The notes under the pieces are model-generated. The model worked only from the letters and a program-made list of their open reading frames with translations, did no database searches and was not told the origin of the DNA. This document shows positions 1 through 6,304 of a stretch of 6,304 nucleotides of DNA, piece after piece. This DNA comes from CABHOJ01 sp965649545 (GTDB taxonomy: Bacteria > Pseudomonadota > Gammaproteobacteria > Burkholderiales > Methylophilaceae): contig CBFGLF010000102.1 of assembly GCA_965649545.1 (NCBI GenBank), forward strand, positions 1 to 6,304, read 5' to 3'. Each line of letters starts with the position of its first letter. Position 1 is the stretch's first letter. The position numbers were made by a program, and so were the translations under genes.

Positions 1-109
1 TTTAGTCACGGCAGACTTTCATTGTTCAGGCGATGCCCAAGTTTCGCACAAACCCCGCGATAATTGAAGTTAGTGCAGACCGTGCGCAGCAGGGCGGTTT
101 ACAGCTGTC
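1..109. other. Upstream flank of rmuC, no recognisable gene
   Basis: No gene can be supported here. Two + strand frames are open from the window edge to stops at 61-63 (TAA) and 65-67 (TGA), so the last ~20 codons of an upstream gene could lie here, but neither short translation looks like a known C-terminus. On the minus strand the only ATG, at 22-20, meets a stop after six codons, so a divergent gene starting inside this stretch is unlikely. There is no convincing stem-loop followed by a T-run. An 8-bp palindrome (ACAGCTGT, 101-108) sits just before the rmuC start and has no assigned role. Confidence 0.4.
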
Positions 110-1429
110 ATGGAGTATAATTTCGCGATGATTGAGACCTTGATATTGATCCTCGCAAGCCTTTGTCTTGTCCTCTTGCTCTGGCTGGCCTGGCGCCAGT
201 CCATCGCGACGGATTCGACGGCGATCCTGCTGCAGCAAATGGAGGACAAGCACCGTGCCATGCTGCTCGACCTGCATGACGGCCTGAACAAGCTGGGCGA
301 TCGCCTCAACGCCAATTCCAGCGAAGGCGGCGAGCGCCTGCGCAACGCTGTCGGTGTCGAGCTCAAGCAGACCCGCGACGCCATGCAGGCCTTGCAACTG
401 GCGCAGACCGAGAGCCTGGGTAAGACGCGCGAGACGGTGCTTGAAAAGTTGCATACCACGCTGGCGGAACAGGGTAAGGCCGAACAGGAGCTGATCCAGG
501 CCACCATGCGCCACGCCACCCTGCAACTCACCGCGAGCATGGAGGCTTTGACCAAGGCAGTGGATGGCCGGCTGGAGCAGATCGGTGGCAAGGTCTCCGA
601 GCGACTGGAAGAGGGCTTCAAGAAGACCAACGAGACCTTCACCAACGTCATGATGCGGCTCGCCACCATCGACGAGGCACAGAAGAAGATCGACGGCCTC
701 ACCACCAATATGGTGAGCCTGCAGGAACTGCTAGGGGACAAGCGCTCGCGCGGGGCCTTCGGCGAGGTGCAACTGGAAGGCCTGGTGCGTAACCTGCTGC
801 CGGAATCGGCGTTCGAGTTCCAATACACCTTCTCCAAGGGCGCGCGCGCCGACTGCGTGCTCAAGCTGCCGGAACCGACCGGCCTGGTGGCGGTGGACTC
901 CAAGTTTCCGCTGGAGAATTACCAGCGCATGTTTTCGGACGGCCCGGATCGCGTGCTGCCGGGCGTGTTCAAGGCGGACGTCAAACGCCACGTGGACGAT
1001 ATCTCCAGCAAGTACATCATCCCTGGCGAAACCAGCGACGGTGCCGTCATGTTCATCCCGGCCGAAGCGGTGTTCGCCGAGATCCATGCGCACCATCGCG
1101 ATCTGGTGGATTATGCCCAGGCCAAGCGGGTCTGGATCGTATCGCCGACGACCCTCATGGCTGTGCTCAACACCGCGCGCGCGGTGCTCAAGGATACCGA
1201 GACGCGCAAGCAGGTACACATCATCCAGGATGAACTGGGCAAGCTGGGCAAGGATTTCGCGCGCTTCGACGAACGCATGAAGAAACTGGCGGTGCACATC
1301 CAGCAGGCCAGCAAGGATGTCGAAGACGTGCATATCAGCAGCCGCAAGATCACAGACCGTTTCGCGCGCATCGAGCGCGTGGAGCTCGACGGCACCCATA
1401 GCGTGCCGCCTTTACTGGACGAGGAGTAG
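110..1429 (+). CDS. rmuC: DNA recombination protein RmuC
   Basis: This is RmuC, a membrane-anchored, coiled-coil, nuclease-like protein. E. coli rmuC mutants show raised inversion between short inverted repeats; its biochemical activity is not well established. The 439 residues read in family order. An N-terminal hydrophobic anchor spans about residues 8-28, and a long helical/coiled-coil region rich in E, K, Q and L covers ~35-205. The RmuC domain covers ~207-420, with the hallmark RGAFGEVQLE (214-223) and a restriction-enzyme-fold-like core made of D248 (in GARADCVLKLP) and the D263-S-K265 pair in AVDSKFP. The length is normal for the family. Two starts are possible: ATG 110, or ATG 128 (MIETLILI), which places the anchor right at the N-terminus and has GGAG at 112-115, 12 nt upstream. 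110 is given as the longer reading; 128 is about as likely. The stop lies 4 nt before the next start. Confidence 0.95.
   Translation: MEYNFAMIETLILILASLCLVLLLWLAWRQSIATDSTAILLQQMEDKHRAMLLDLHDGLNKLGDRLNANSSEGGERLRNAVGVELKQTRDAMQALQLAQTESLGKTRETVLEKLHTTLAEQGKAEQELIQATMRHATLQLTASMEALTKAVDGRLEQIGGKVSERLEEGFKKTNETFTNVMMRLATIDEAQKKIDGLTTNMVSLQELLGDKRSRGAFGEVQLEGLVRNLLPESAFEFQYTFSKGARADCVLKLPEPTGLVAVDSKFPLENYQRMFSDGPDRVLPGVFKADVKRHVDDISSKYIIPGETSDGAVMFIPAEAVFAEIHAHHRDLVDYAQAKRVWIVSPTTLMAVLNTARAVLKDTETRKQVHIIQDELGKLGKDFARFDERMKKLAVHIQQASKDVEDVHISSRKITDRFARIERVELDGTHSVPPLLDEE
116..121 (+). promoter_or_regulatory. Perfect TATAAT hexamer at the rmuC start (possible -10 box)
   Basis: A consensus sigma-70 -10 hexamer, TATAAT, occurs at 116-121, in otherwise GC-rich DNA. 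The best -35 match at standard spacing is poor (GGCGGT at 93-98), there is no TG extension, and the TTTACA at 98-103 is only 12 nt away, too close for a normal promoter. If used, transcription would begin near 128, which is the A of the second in-frame ATG of rmuC, giving a leaderless or nearly leaderless mRNA. It could equally be chance sequence within the first codons of rmuC. Confidence 0.25.
1422..1426 (+). promoter_or_regulatory. Ribosome binding site fixing the GTG start of the 58-aa gene
   Basis: AGGAG lies inside the last codons of rmuC, 7 nt before the GTG at 1434. This is the best Shine-Dalgarno in the window and is the reason for preferring GTG 1434 over the in-frame ATG at 1455. 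Confidence 0.7.
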
Positions 1430-1433
1430 CAAA

Positions 1434-1610
1434 GTGAGTGAACAGGTATTGATCATGCTGATACAGCAATATGCCGCGAAGTTCGGCGTGACGTTCAGTT
1501 CCAGCCTGATGGATGACGAAGCGCACAAGGCGCGCCTGATGACGCTGATCGCCGAGGCCATCAACGGCAAGCGTGGCGCCGTGACCGATGAGGACGTGCT
1601 CCATGGTTAA
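1434..1610 (+). CDS. Small unrecognised protein (58 aa) between rmuC and moaD
   Basis: I do not recognise this protein. From the GTG at 1434 it encodes 58 residues, beginning MSEQVLIMLIQQYAAKFGV. It is soluble-looking, with no signal peptide, no full membrane span and no metal-binding Cys/His cluster. Its lone cysteine-free sequence is mostly helical in character: a hydrophobic N-terminal helix (residues ~3-17), a short Ser-rich turn (21-24, FSSSL), then an amphipathic helix (~27-44) and an acidic tail (TDEDV). Coding is supported by the strong AGGAG 7 nt upstream, by the 4-nt gap after rmuC, and by the 8-nt overlap of its TAA with the moaD start, so its translation probably feeds moaD. It could be a small accessory protein or a poorly conserved lineage-specific gene. 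No function is assigned. Confidence 0.6.
   Translation: MSEQVLIMLIQQYAAKFGVTFSSSLMDDEAHKARLMTLIAEAINGKRGAVTDEDVLHG
1590..1594 (+). promoter_or_regulatory. Ribosome binding site fixing the moaD start
   Basis: GAGGA lies 8 nt before the ATG at 1603, inside the 3' end of the 58-aa gene. It supports ATG 1603 over the upstream in-frame ATG at 1588, which would add five residues (MRTCS) not expected before the conserved MVKVLYFAR opening of MoaD. Confidence 0.65.
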
Positions 1611-1857
1611 GGTACTGTACTTCGCGCGGCTCAAGGAATCGCTCAAGTATTCGATCGAAGAGCTGGATCTGCCCGCGGACGTCAAGGACGTGGCGGCGCT
1701 TAAACGGCATCTCGCGAGTCGCGGAGGGGTCTGGCAGGACGTGTTCACCGGCAAGCAGGTGGTGCGAGGCGCCATCAACCACGCGCTGGTCGCTGACGAT
1801 GCCCTGATCCATGACGGCGACGAAGTCGCGTTCTTTCCCCCGGTCACCGGCGGCTAG
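1603..1857 (+). CDS. moaD: Molybdopterin synthase sulfur-carrier subunit MoaD
   Basis: MoaD is the small ubiquitin-like subunit of cytoplasmic molybdopterin synthase. Its C-terminal glycine is adenylated by MoeB and converted to a thiocarboxylate, which donates sulfur to precursor Z (cPMP) to build the dithiolene of molybdopterin. From ATG 1603 it has 84 residues, normal for the family (~80-85). The beta-grasp opening (VKVLYFARLKE, residues 2-12), the INHALVADD strand-turn (58-66) and the terminal DEVAFFPPVTGG with the essential Gly-Gly (83-84) are all present, so it appears functional. It overlaps the preceding small gene by 8 nt and is followed 14 nt later by its partner moaE. MoeB and the genes for the cPMP step (moaA, moaC) are not in this window. 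Confidence 0.95.
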   Translation: MVKVLYFARLKESLKYSIEELDLPADVKDVAALKRHLASRGGVWQDVFTGKQVVRGAINHALVADDALIHDGDEVAFFPPVTGG

Positions 1858-1871
1858 CGGTAGTTGACCTG

Positions 1872-2324
1872 ATGACCGTTCGCGTCCAGACCGAGGATTT
1901 CGACACCGGCGCCGAGATCAGCCGCATGCGGCTGGCACGCCGCGATGCCGGTGCTGTGGTGTCCTTCGTCGGCCAGGTGCGCGATATCAATGACGGCAGC
2001 GAGGTCTCCACGCTGACCCTGGAACATTATCCGGGCATGACCGAAAAGGCGCTGGAAACCATCATCGACCAGGCCAGGGTGCGCTGGGATATCTTCGATG
2101 CCTTGATCATCCACCGCGTGGGTACGCTGCAGCCCACCGACCAGATCGTGCTGGTGCTGGTCAGCGGTGCGCACCGGGGTGAGGCGTTCTCCGCTTGTGA
2201 ATTCATCATGGATTACCTGAAGACCGAGGCGCCGTTCTGGAAGAAGGAACAGACGCCTTCCGGAGCGCGCTGGATCGACGCCAAGGTGTCGGACGACCAT
2301 GCCCGTGATCGCTGGAAAAAATAA
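1872..2324 (+). CDS. moaE: Molybdopterin synthase catalytic subunit MoaE
   Basis: MoaE is the large, catalytic subunit of molybdopterin synthase, a MoaD2-MoaE2 heterotetramer. It binds cPMP and accepts sulfur from the MoaD C-terminus, which inserts into the MoaE active site. The protein has 150 residues, the usual size. Family landmarks are visible: GAVVSFVGQVRD (27-38, with R37 in the place of E. coli R39), LTLEHYPGM (48-56), HRVGTL (81-86), SGAHRGEAF (98-106) and the signature KTEAPFWKKE (117-126). K117 and K124 match the catalytic lysines 119 and 126 of the E. coli enzyme. No key residue is missing. The Shine-Dalgarno is weak (only a short GGT/GACC stretch before ATG 1872), so translation may depend on coupling with moaD, whose stop is 14 nt upstream. 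Confidence 0.97.
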   Translation: MTVRVQTEDFDTGAEISRMRLARRDAGAVVSFVGQVRDINDGSEVSTLTLEHYPGMTEKALETIIDQARVRWDIFDALIIHRVGTLQPTDQIVLVLVSGAHRGEAFSACEFIMDYLKTEAPFWKKEQTPSGARWIDAKVSDDHARDRWKK

Positions 2325-2344
2325 CCGATAAAGATGGATCGCGC

Positions 2345-4471
2345 ATGCTAGAAAATATCGCCGCCTCGCAACTTCAACACCGTATCGACCCTAATGACCT
2401 GGGGTTCAGGGATACCTCCGAACTGATCGGACAGCGGCCCGGCTGGATCGGCCAGACGGTGGCGGAGCAAGCCGCCAACTTCGGCCTGAACGTCAAGCAG
2501 CGGGGCTTTCACCTGCTGGTGGCGGGAGAGTCCGGCTCCGGCCGCACCTCCTTGATGCTGGAAGCCATGCGCATCGCGGCCAAGGCGTTGCCGCTGGCAC
2601 CCGATCTGGTCTATCTCAACAATTTCGATGCCCCGGAAAAGGCGCTGCCGCTCTACCTGAAGGCAGGCTCAGGCGCGCAGCTCAGGCAAGCGCTCGACCA
2701 ATACATCCGCAACTTGGCCAAAACCGTCCCGACCTGGTTCTCGGAAGAGGCTCCCAACAAGACGCCAGAGGAAGTGGATGCCTGGTTCGCCAAGCAGACC
2801 GAGCAGTTGCTGACGGTGGCGATCGCGGGCGAAGCCGATGCCAAGGTCTTTGGCGATTATCTTTCCGCCATGAAGCGGGACACCCTGGAGAACCTCGAAG
2901 CCTTCAGGCCGAACACCAGCGGGGATAACGAAGGCGTGCTGGAGTCGCTGCTGAGCCGTTATCGCGTCAACCTGCTGGTCGATAACCGGCACCTTGAGTG
3001 TGCACCCGTCATCTACGACGACGATCCGAGTTTCCAGTCGCTGTTCGGCGGTGTCGAGAGCGTCTCAGAGAGCAGCAATACCCCGGATTTCATGCGCTTG
3101 CGCGCCGGCAATCTGTTGAAAGCCCACGGCGGCCTGTTGATGCTGCACCTCCGCGACCTGGATGCGGGCGAGCAGGGCAGCGGCGGCATCCTGGAGAAAC
3201 TGCATCGCTTCCTGCGTAACGGGCGGGTGCAGATCGAAGATACGGGCGGCAGTGCCAGTCACAGCGTCGTACCGCACCTGCTTGAACCGCTCGCAGTCAA
3301 GGTCAAGCTAGTGTTGATCGCGACCCACGAAGAGTTCTATGGTCTGCAGGAAGATTTCCCGGCGTTCGCAGGCCATTTCAAGATCCTGGTGGATTTCGTC
3401 GAACGTTTCGCCGCCAGCCCGGAGATCTACCTCGCCGTGAGCCGCTATGTGGCCGAGCGCTGCGACACCCTGGGCCTCAAGCACTTTTCCGCGCAGGCCG
3501 TGACCGGCTTGCTGCGCGCGATGCATCGCTGGGTGGAAGACCAGGCACGTATCGGAACCAATTATGCGCAGCTGGAGACCCTGATCATCGAGAGCGCCTC
3601 GGTCTCTCCGTTGTCGGCTCCCTTCGTCGAGTTGGCTGATGTGGAGACGGCCTCGAAACTCCGGTTGTTGCGGCATGAGCATTACGAGAAGGAATTGCGG
3701 GATTCCATCACCGACGGCGAGCTGATGATCCGGGTGCAGGGTCGCGAGATCGGCCAGATCAACGGTCTCACGCATATCGAACTGGGTGAAGCCGGGTTCG
3801 GTTCGCCCGTGCGTATCTCGGCGCGTTGCTATCCGGGCGACCGCGGCATCATCAACATCAGCCGCGAAGTCCAGATGAGCGGGCCCAACCACGACAAAGG
3901 CGTACTCATCCTGCAAAGCTGGCTTGCCGCCAGTTTCCCCGGCCTGGCGCCGCTGTCGCTCAATGCCTCGCTGGTGTTCGAACAGGAGTATTACGGCGTG
4001 GAGGGCGACTCCGCATCATGCGCCGAACTCTATGCCTTGTTGTCCGCCCTGTCCGGATTGCCATTGCCGCAGGGCATCGCGGTCACCGGCGCGCTCAACC
4101 AGCATGGCGAGGTGCTGCCGATCGGCGGTCTCAACGAGAAGATCGAGGGCTACTTCCGGGTGTGCCGCAACCTGGGCCTGGACGGCAAGCAGGGCGTCTT
4201 GATCCCGGCCGCCAACCGCTTGCACCTGATGCTGGATGACGAAGTCACCCAGGCGGTCGAGGCAGGGCAGTTCCATATCCTGTCGATCGGGCATGTCTTG
4301 GAAGGGATCGAATACCTCACCGGCATGCCCATCGGCAATGCCGACGAGCAAGGCCATTACCGGCCTGAGACGGTCATGGGCCGCGTGCAGCGGGCGCTGG
4401 AGCAATTCAGCGAGATCCGTAAGCACAACCAACAGACCCTGTCCTTCCTGGTGCGCGACCGCAGGAACTGA
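2345..4471 (+). CDS. Lon-family ATP-dependent protease, AAA_32/LonB-like (S16)
   Basis: This is a cytosolic AAA+ protease of the Lon superfamily. It belongs to the group with E. coli YcbZ (LonH), not to classical LonA: there is no LonA N-terminal substrate domain. Residues ~55-80 hold the P-loop (GESGSGRTS, 61-69, with Arg instead of the usual Lys). Residues ~110-200 form a charged helical insertion, and the Walker B-like strand GGLLMLHLRDLD is at 262-273. A helical lid follows (~350-450). The S16 protease domain (~455-655) carries the family sequence GQINGLTHIELG (470-481) and the catalytic dyad, by alignment S558 in EGDSASCAEL and K599 in IGGLNEK, 41 residues apart (43 in E. coli LonA). No membrane span is seen. 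At 708 residues it is somewhat shorter than the ~800 I expect for relatives, mainly in the insertion. It starts 20 nt after moaE with a weak GATGGA ribosome site (2333-2338). Natural substrates are unknown. Confidence 0.92.
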   Translation: MLENIAASQLQHRIDPNDLGFRDTSELIGQRPGWIGQTVAEQAANFGLNVKQRGFHLLVAGESGSGRTSLMLEAMRIAAKALPLAPDLVYLNNFDAPEKALPLYLKAGSGAQLRQALDQYIRNLAKTVPTWFSEEAPNKTPEEVDAWFAKQTEQLLTVAIAGEADAKVFGDYLSAMKRDTLENLEAFRPNTSGDNEGVLESLLSRYRVNLLVDNRHLECAPVIYDDDPSFQSLFGGVESVSESSNTPDFMRLRAGNLLKAHGGLLMLHLRDLDAGEQGSGGILEKLHRFLRNGRVQIEDTGGSASHSVVPHLLEPLAVKVKLVLIATHEEFYGLQEDFPAFAGHFKILVDFVERFAASPEIYLAVSRYVAERCDTLGLKHFSAQAVTGLLRAMHRWVEDQARIGTNYAQLETLIIESASVSPLSAPFVELADVETASKLRLLRHEHYEKELRDSITDGELMIRVQGREIGQINGLTHIELGEAGFGSPVRISARCYPGDRGIINISREVQMSGPNHDKGVLILQSWLAASFPGLAPLSLNASLVFEQEYYGVEGDSASCAELYALLSALSGLPLPQGIAVTGALNQHGEVLPIGGLNEKIEGYFRVCRNLGLDGKQGVLIPAANRLHLMLDDEVTQAVEAGQFHILSIGHVLEGIEYLTGMPIGNADEQGHYRPETVMGRVQRALEQFSEIRKHNQQTLSFLVRDRRN

Positions 4472-4480
4472 GTTTGGGGA
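4463..4480 (+). promoter_or_regulatory. Two candidate ribosome sites for the TTG-started transporter
   Basis: AGGAA (4463-4467) lies 6 nt before TTG 4474, and GGGGA (4476-4480) lies 8 nt before TTG 4489. Both spacings are good, so sequence alone does not decide between the two starts. Another in-frame TTG is at 4504. The first in-frame ATG (4591) falls inside transmembrane helix 1 and can be excluded. Confidence 0.5.
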
Positions 4481-5931
4481 CGCTAGGCTTGGATAGACCG
4501 GGTTTGGACAGGACGCTCGCCGAACTGCCGCGTCAGCGTTTGCCGAGATTCCCCGGCTGGTGGGTCGCGTTGGGGCCGGGCATCATCTGGATGGCGCTGG
4601 CGCAAGGTAGCGGCGAACTGATCTGGTGGCCCTACATGATCGCCAAATACGGGCTCACTTTCCTTTGCCTGCTGATCCCGGCGTGCCTGCTGCAATACCC
4701 GGTGACGGTCGAGATCGGCCGTTACACGCTGCTCACGGGCGAAAGCATCTTCAGCGGCTTCATCCGGCTCAATCGATATTTCGGCATCTTCCTCTGGCTG
4801 TTGATGACCTTGTCGTTCCTCTGGTTCGGCGCCTTTGCTTCCGCGGGCGGCACCGCGCTGGCGGCCATGACCGACTTTCCGCGAGGCTGGACGCCGCGCG
4901 GTCAAACGCTATTCTGGGGATATGCCACGATCGCCGTGTTCATCCTCGCCATCGTCTTCAGTGGCGTGATCTACCAGCTGATCGAGAATTTCATGAAAGT
5001 GGTGGCGCTGGTGACCATCTTCGGTCTGCTATGGGCCTGTACCACGCCGGAAGTGATCGCAGCCCTGCCTGGCTTTAGCGAGGGGCTTCTGGGGCCACCT
5101 TCCGACATACCGAGAGCCTGGGACCCGGCCGATGCCACCAAGCTACTGACCGCCATCACTTTCGCCGGGCTTGGCGGATTCTGGATCCTGTTCTATTCCT
5201 ACTGGCTGCGCGACAAGGGCAGCGGCATGGCAGGGCACATGGGCCGTATCACCGGGCCGCTGGCGAAGAAGCCGGAAGTCGTGAGCACCGAAGGCATGCT
5301 GCCTATCGATCACCGCAGCAATCGGCAAGCCTGGCGGATCTGGAAGCGATTCCTCAAGACCGACGTGCTGGTCGGCATCCTCGGTAACCTGCTGACGACC
5401 ATGATGATGTGCCTCCTGGCCTGGGCTTTGCTGTATCCGCAAGGCCTGGTCCCGCAGGATTACGAGATCGCCGTCGTCCAGAGCCGGTTCTTCGAGGTGA
5501 GCTGGGGTGCGTTCGGCCGTATCCTGTTCCTGCTGATCGCCGCCGCGTTCCTGGCCGATACCTGGCTGGCGACCGCGGATGCGGTGAGCCGCACGCAAGC
5601 GGATGTGCTGCACATCCTGTTCCCGGCTGCTCGGCGATGGCCGATGCGCAAATGGTATTTCCTGATCCTGGGCCTGCTGACCCTGATCACCGGCTTCACC
5701 ATGTCGCTCGAAACGCCGGGCACCTTGATCCTCATCAGCGCCTTGATCGGGTTCATCGGCACGGTGATCTTCCCGCTCGCCTTATATCAGCTGAATCACC
5801 GCTTACTGGCGAAGGAACTCCCGGTTTGGGCCAGGCCCTCGCGATTCTCGGCGGCGCTGCTGGGCGTGAGTTTCGTCGCCTATGCGGCCTTGGCGATCAC
5901 CTATCTCTGGTTCAGGTTCTACGCGACATGA
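4474..5931 (+). CDS. Nramp-related integral membrane transporter, 11 predicted helices
   Basis: This is an inner-membrane protein that resembles the Nramp/MntH superfamily (proton-coupled divalent-metal importers) in length (485 aa), an N-terminal GPGIIW motif opening helix 1, and hydrophobic profile. Segments lie near residues 30-50, 58-80, 104-130, 147-169, 174-190, 226-244, 297-321, 346-368, 394-411, 416-439 and 458-480, about 11 in all. The canonical Nramp metal ligands are absent. In helix 1, where DPGN is expected, the protein reads GSGE (45-48). Helix 6 (GLGGFWILFYSYWL, 232-245) has no MPH-type motif. It is best placed in a divergent Nramp-related subfamily with unknown substrate; calling it a Mn/Fe importer would be unsafe. 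The start is TTG 4474 or 4489. The gene follows the Lon-like stop by 2 nt and overlaps hslR by 4 nt (ATGA). Confidence 0.8.
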   Translation: MGTLGLDRPGLDRTLAELPRQRLPRFPGWWVALGPGIIWMALAQGSGELIWWPYMIAKYGLTFLCLLIPACLLQYPVTVEIGRYTLLTGESIFSGFIRLNRYFGIFLWLLMTLSFLWFGAFASAGGTALAAMTDFPRGWTPRGQTLFWGYATIAVFILAIVFSGVIYQLIENFMKVVALVTIFGLLWACTTPEVIAALPGFSEGLLGPPSDIPRAWDPADATKLLTAITFAGLGGFWILFYSYWLRDKGSGMAGHMGRITGPLAKKPEVVSTEGMLPIDHRSNRQAWRIWKRFLKTDVLVGILGNLLTTMMMCLLAWALLYPQGLVPQDYEIAVVQSRFFEVSWGAFGRILFLLIAAAFLADTWLATADAVSRTQADVLHILFPAARRWPMRKWYFLILGLLTLITGFTMSLETPGTLILISALIGFIGTVIFPLALYQLNHRLLAKELPVWARPSRFSAALLGVSFVAYAALAITYLWFRFYAT

Positions 5932-6304
5932 AGACTCAGGAAAAAGACGACGGCAAATGCCGCCTCGATAAATGGCTTTGGGCGGCGCGGTTCTTCAAGA
6001 CCCGCAGTCTTGCCTCCGATGCGATCGATGGCGGCAAGGTCCATGTCGATGGCGACCGTGTGAAGCCGGCCAAGGAAGTACGGCTGGGCGCCGTGATCCA
6101 TATCCGGCGCAAGGAGTTCGATATCGAGGTGACCGTGCGCGCACTCTCCACCCAGCGACGCGGTGCGCCTGAAGCGGCGCTGCTATACGAAGAGACTCCA
6201 GCCAGCATCGCGCGCCGCGAGAACGAAGCCGTCACCCGTGAGCATGACCACGCACGCCGCGAACGTGGAGAAGGGCGACCGACCAAGCGCCAGTTGCGCG
6301 ATAT
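5928..6304 (+). CDS. hslR: Ribosome-associated heat shock protein Hsp15, 3' end beyond window
   Basis: Hsp15 is a small S4-domain RNA-binding protein. In E. coli it is heat-induced and binds free 50S subunits that still carry a nascent chain on tRNA, helping recycle aborted translation complexes. The reading frame starts at ATG 5928, overlapping the transporter stop in ATGA, and runs open for 125 codons to the window edge. The S4 fold is at ~11-60: CRLDKWLWAARFFKTRSLA, then IDGGKVHVDGDRVKPAKEV, close to the E. coli protein. The downstream QRRGAPEAALLYEETPASI (77-95) and the basic tail with GRPTKRQLRD also match. E. coli Hsp15 is 133 residues, so only roughly ten codons are probably missing. 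The ribosome site is weak (AGG at 5914-5916, 11 nt away), suggesting translational coupling with the transporter. No heat-shock sigma-32 promoter is evident just upstream. Confidence 0.95.
   Translation, partial: MKTQEKDDGKCRLDKWLWAARFFKTRSLASDAIDGGKVHVDGDRVKPAKEVRLGAVIHIRRKEFDIEVTVRALSTQRRGAPEAALLYEETPASIARRENEAVTREHDHARRERGEGRPTKRQLRD

Overview
The window is a compact run of seven protein-coding genes, all on the + strand, from a GC-rich proteobacterium. Base composition, the close match of the last gene to enterobacterial Hsp15, and the RmuC and MoaD/MoaE sequences point to a beta- or gammaproteobacterium. I cannot name a genus. I see no tRNA, rRNA, insertion sequence, CRISPR array, integrase or strong terminator.

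Layout: 1-109 is a short non-coding leader or the tail of something upstream. It is followed by rmuC (110-1429), an unrecognised 58-residue protein (1434-1610), moaD (1603-1857), moaE (1872-2324), a Lon-family AAA+/S16 protease of the AAA_32/LonB-like type (2345-4471), an Nramp-related 11-helix membrane transporter (4474-5931), and hslR/Hsp15 (5928 to the window edge, cut a few codons before its expected end). Successive genes are separated by 4, -8, 14, 20, 2 and -4 nt. All seven could therefore lie on one mRNA, with translational coupling at the 58-aa/moaD and transporter/hslR junctions.

Functionally the string is mixed. It holds DNA maintenance (RmuC), the two subunits of molybdopterin synthase (MoaD carries the sulfur as a C-terminal thiocarboxylate, MoaE is the catalytic subunit), protein quality control (the Lon-like protease), a probable membrane transporter, and rescue of stalled 50S subunits (Hsp15). 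Only MoaD/MoaE are obligate partners. The protease/Hsp15 association suggests a stress theme but is inference.

No clearly new multi-gene system is visible. The points most worth a second look are the Nramp-related protein, which lacks both canonical metal-binding motifs; the Lon-like protease, whose protease dyad is intact but whose ATPase signature arginines look atypical; and the small conserved-looking protein translationally linked to moaD.
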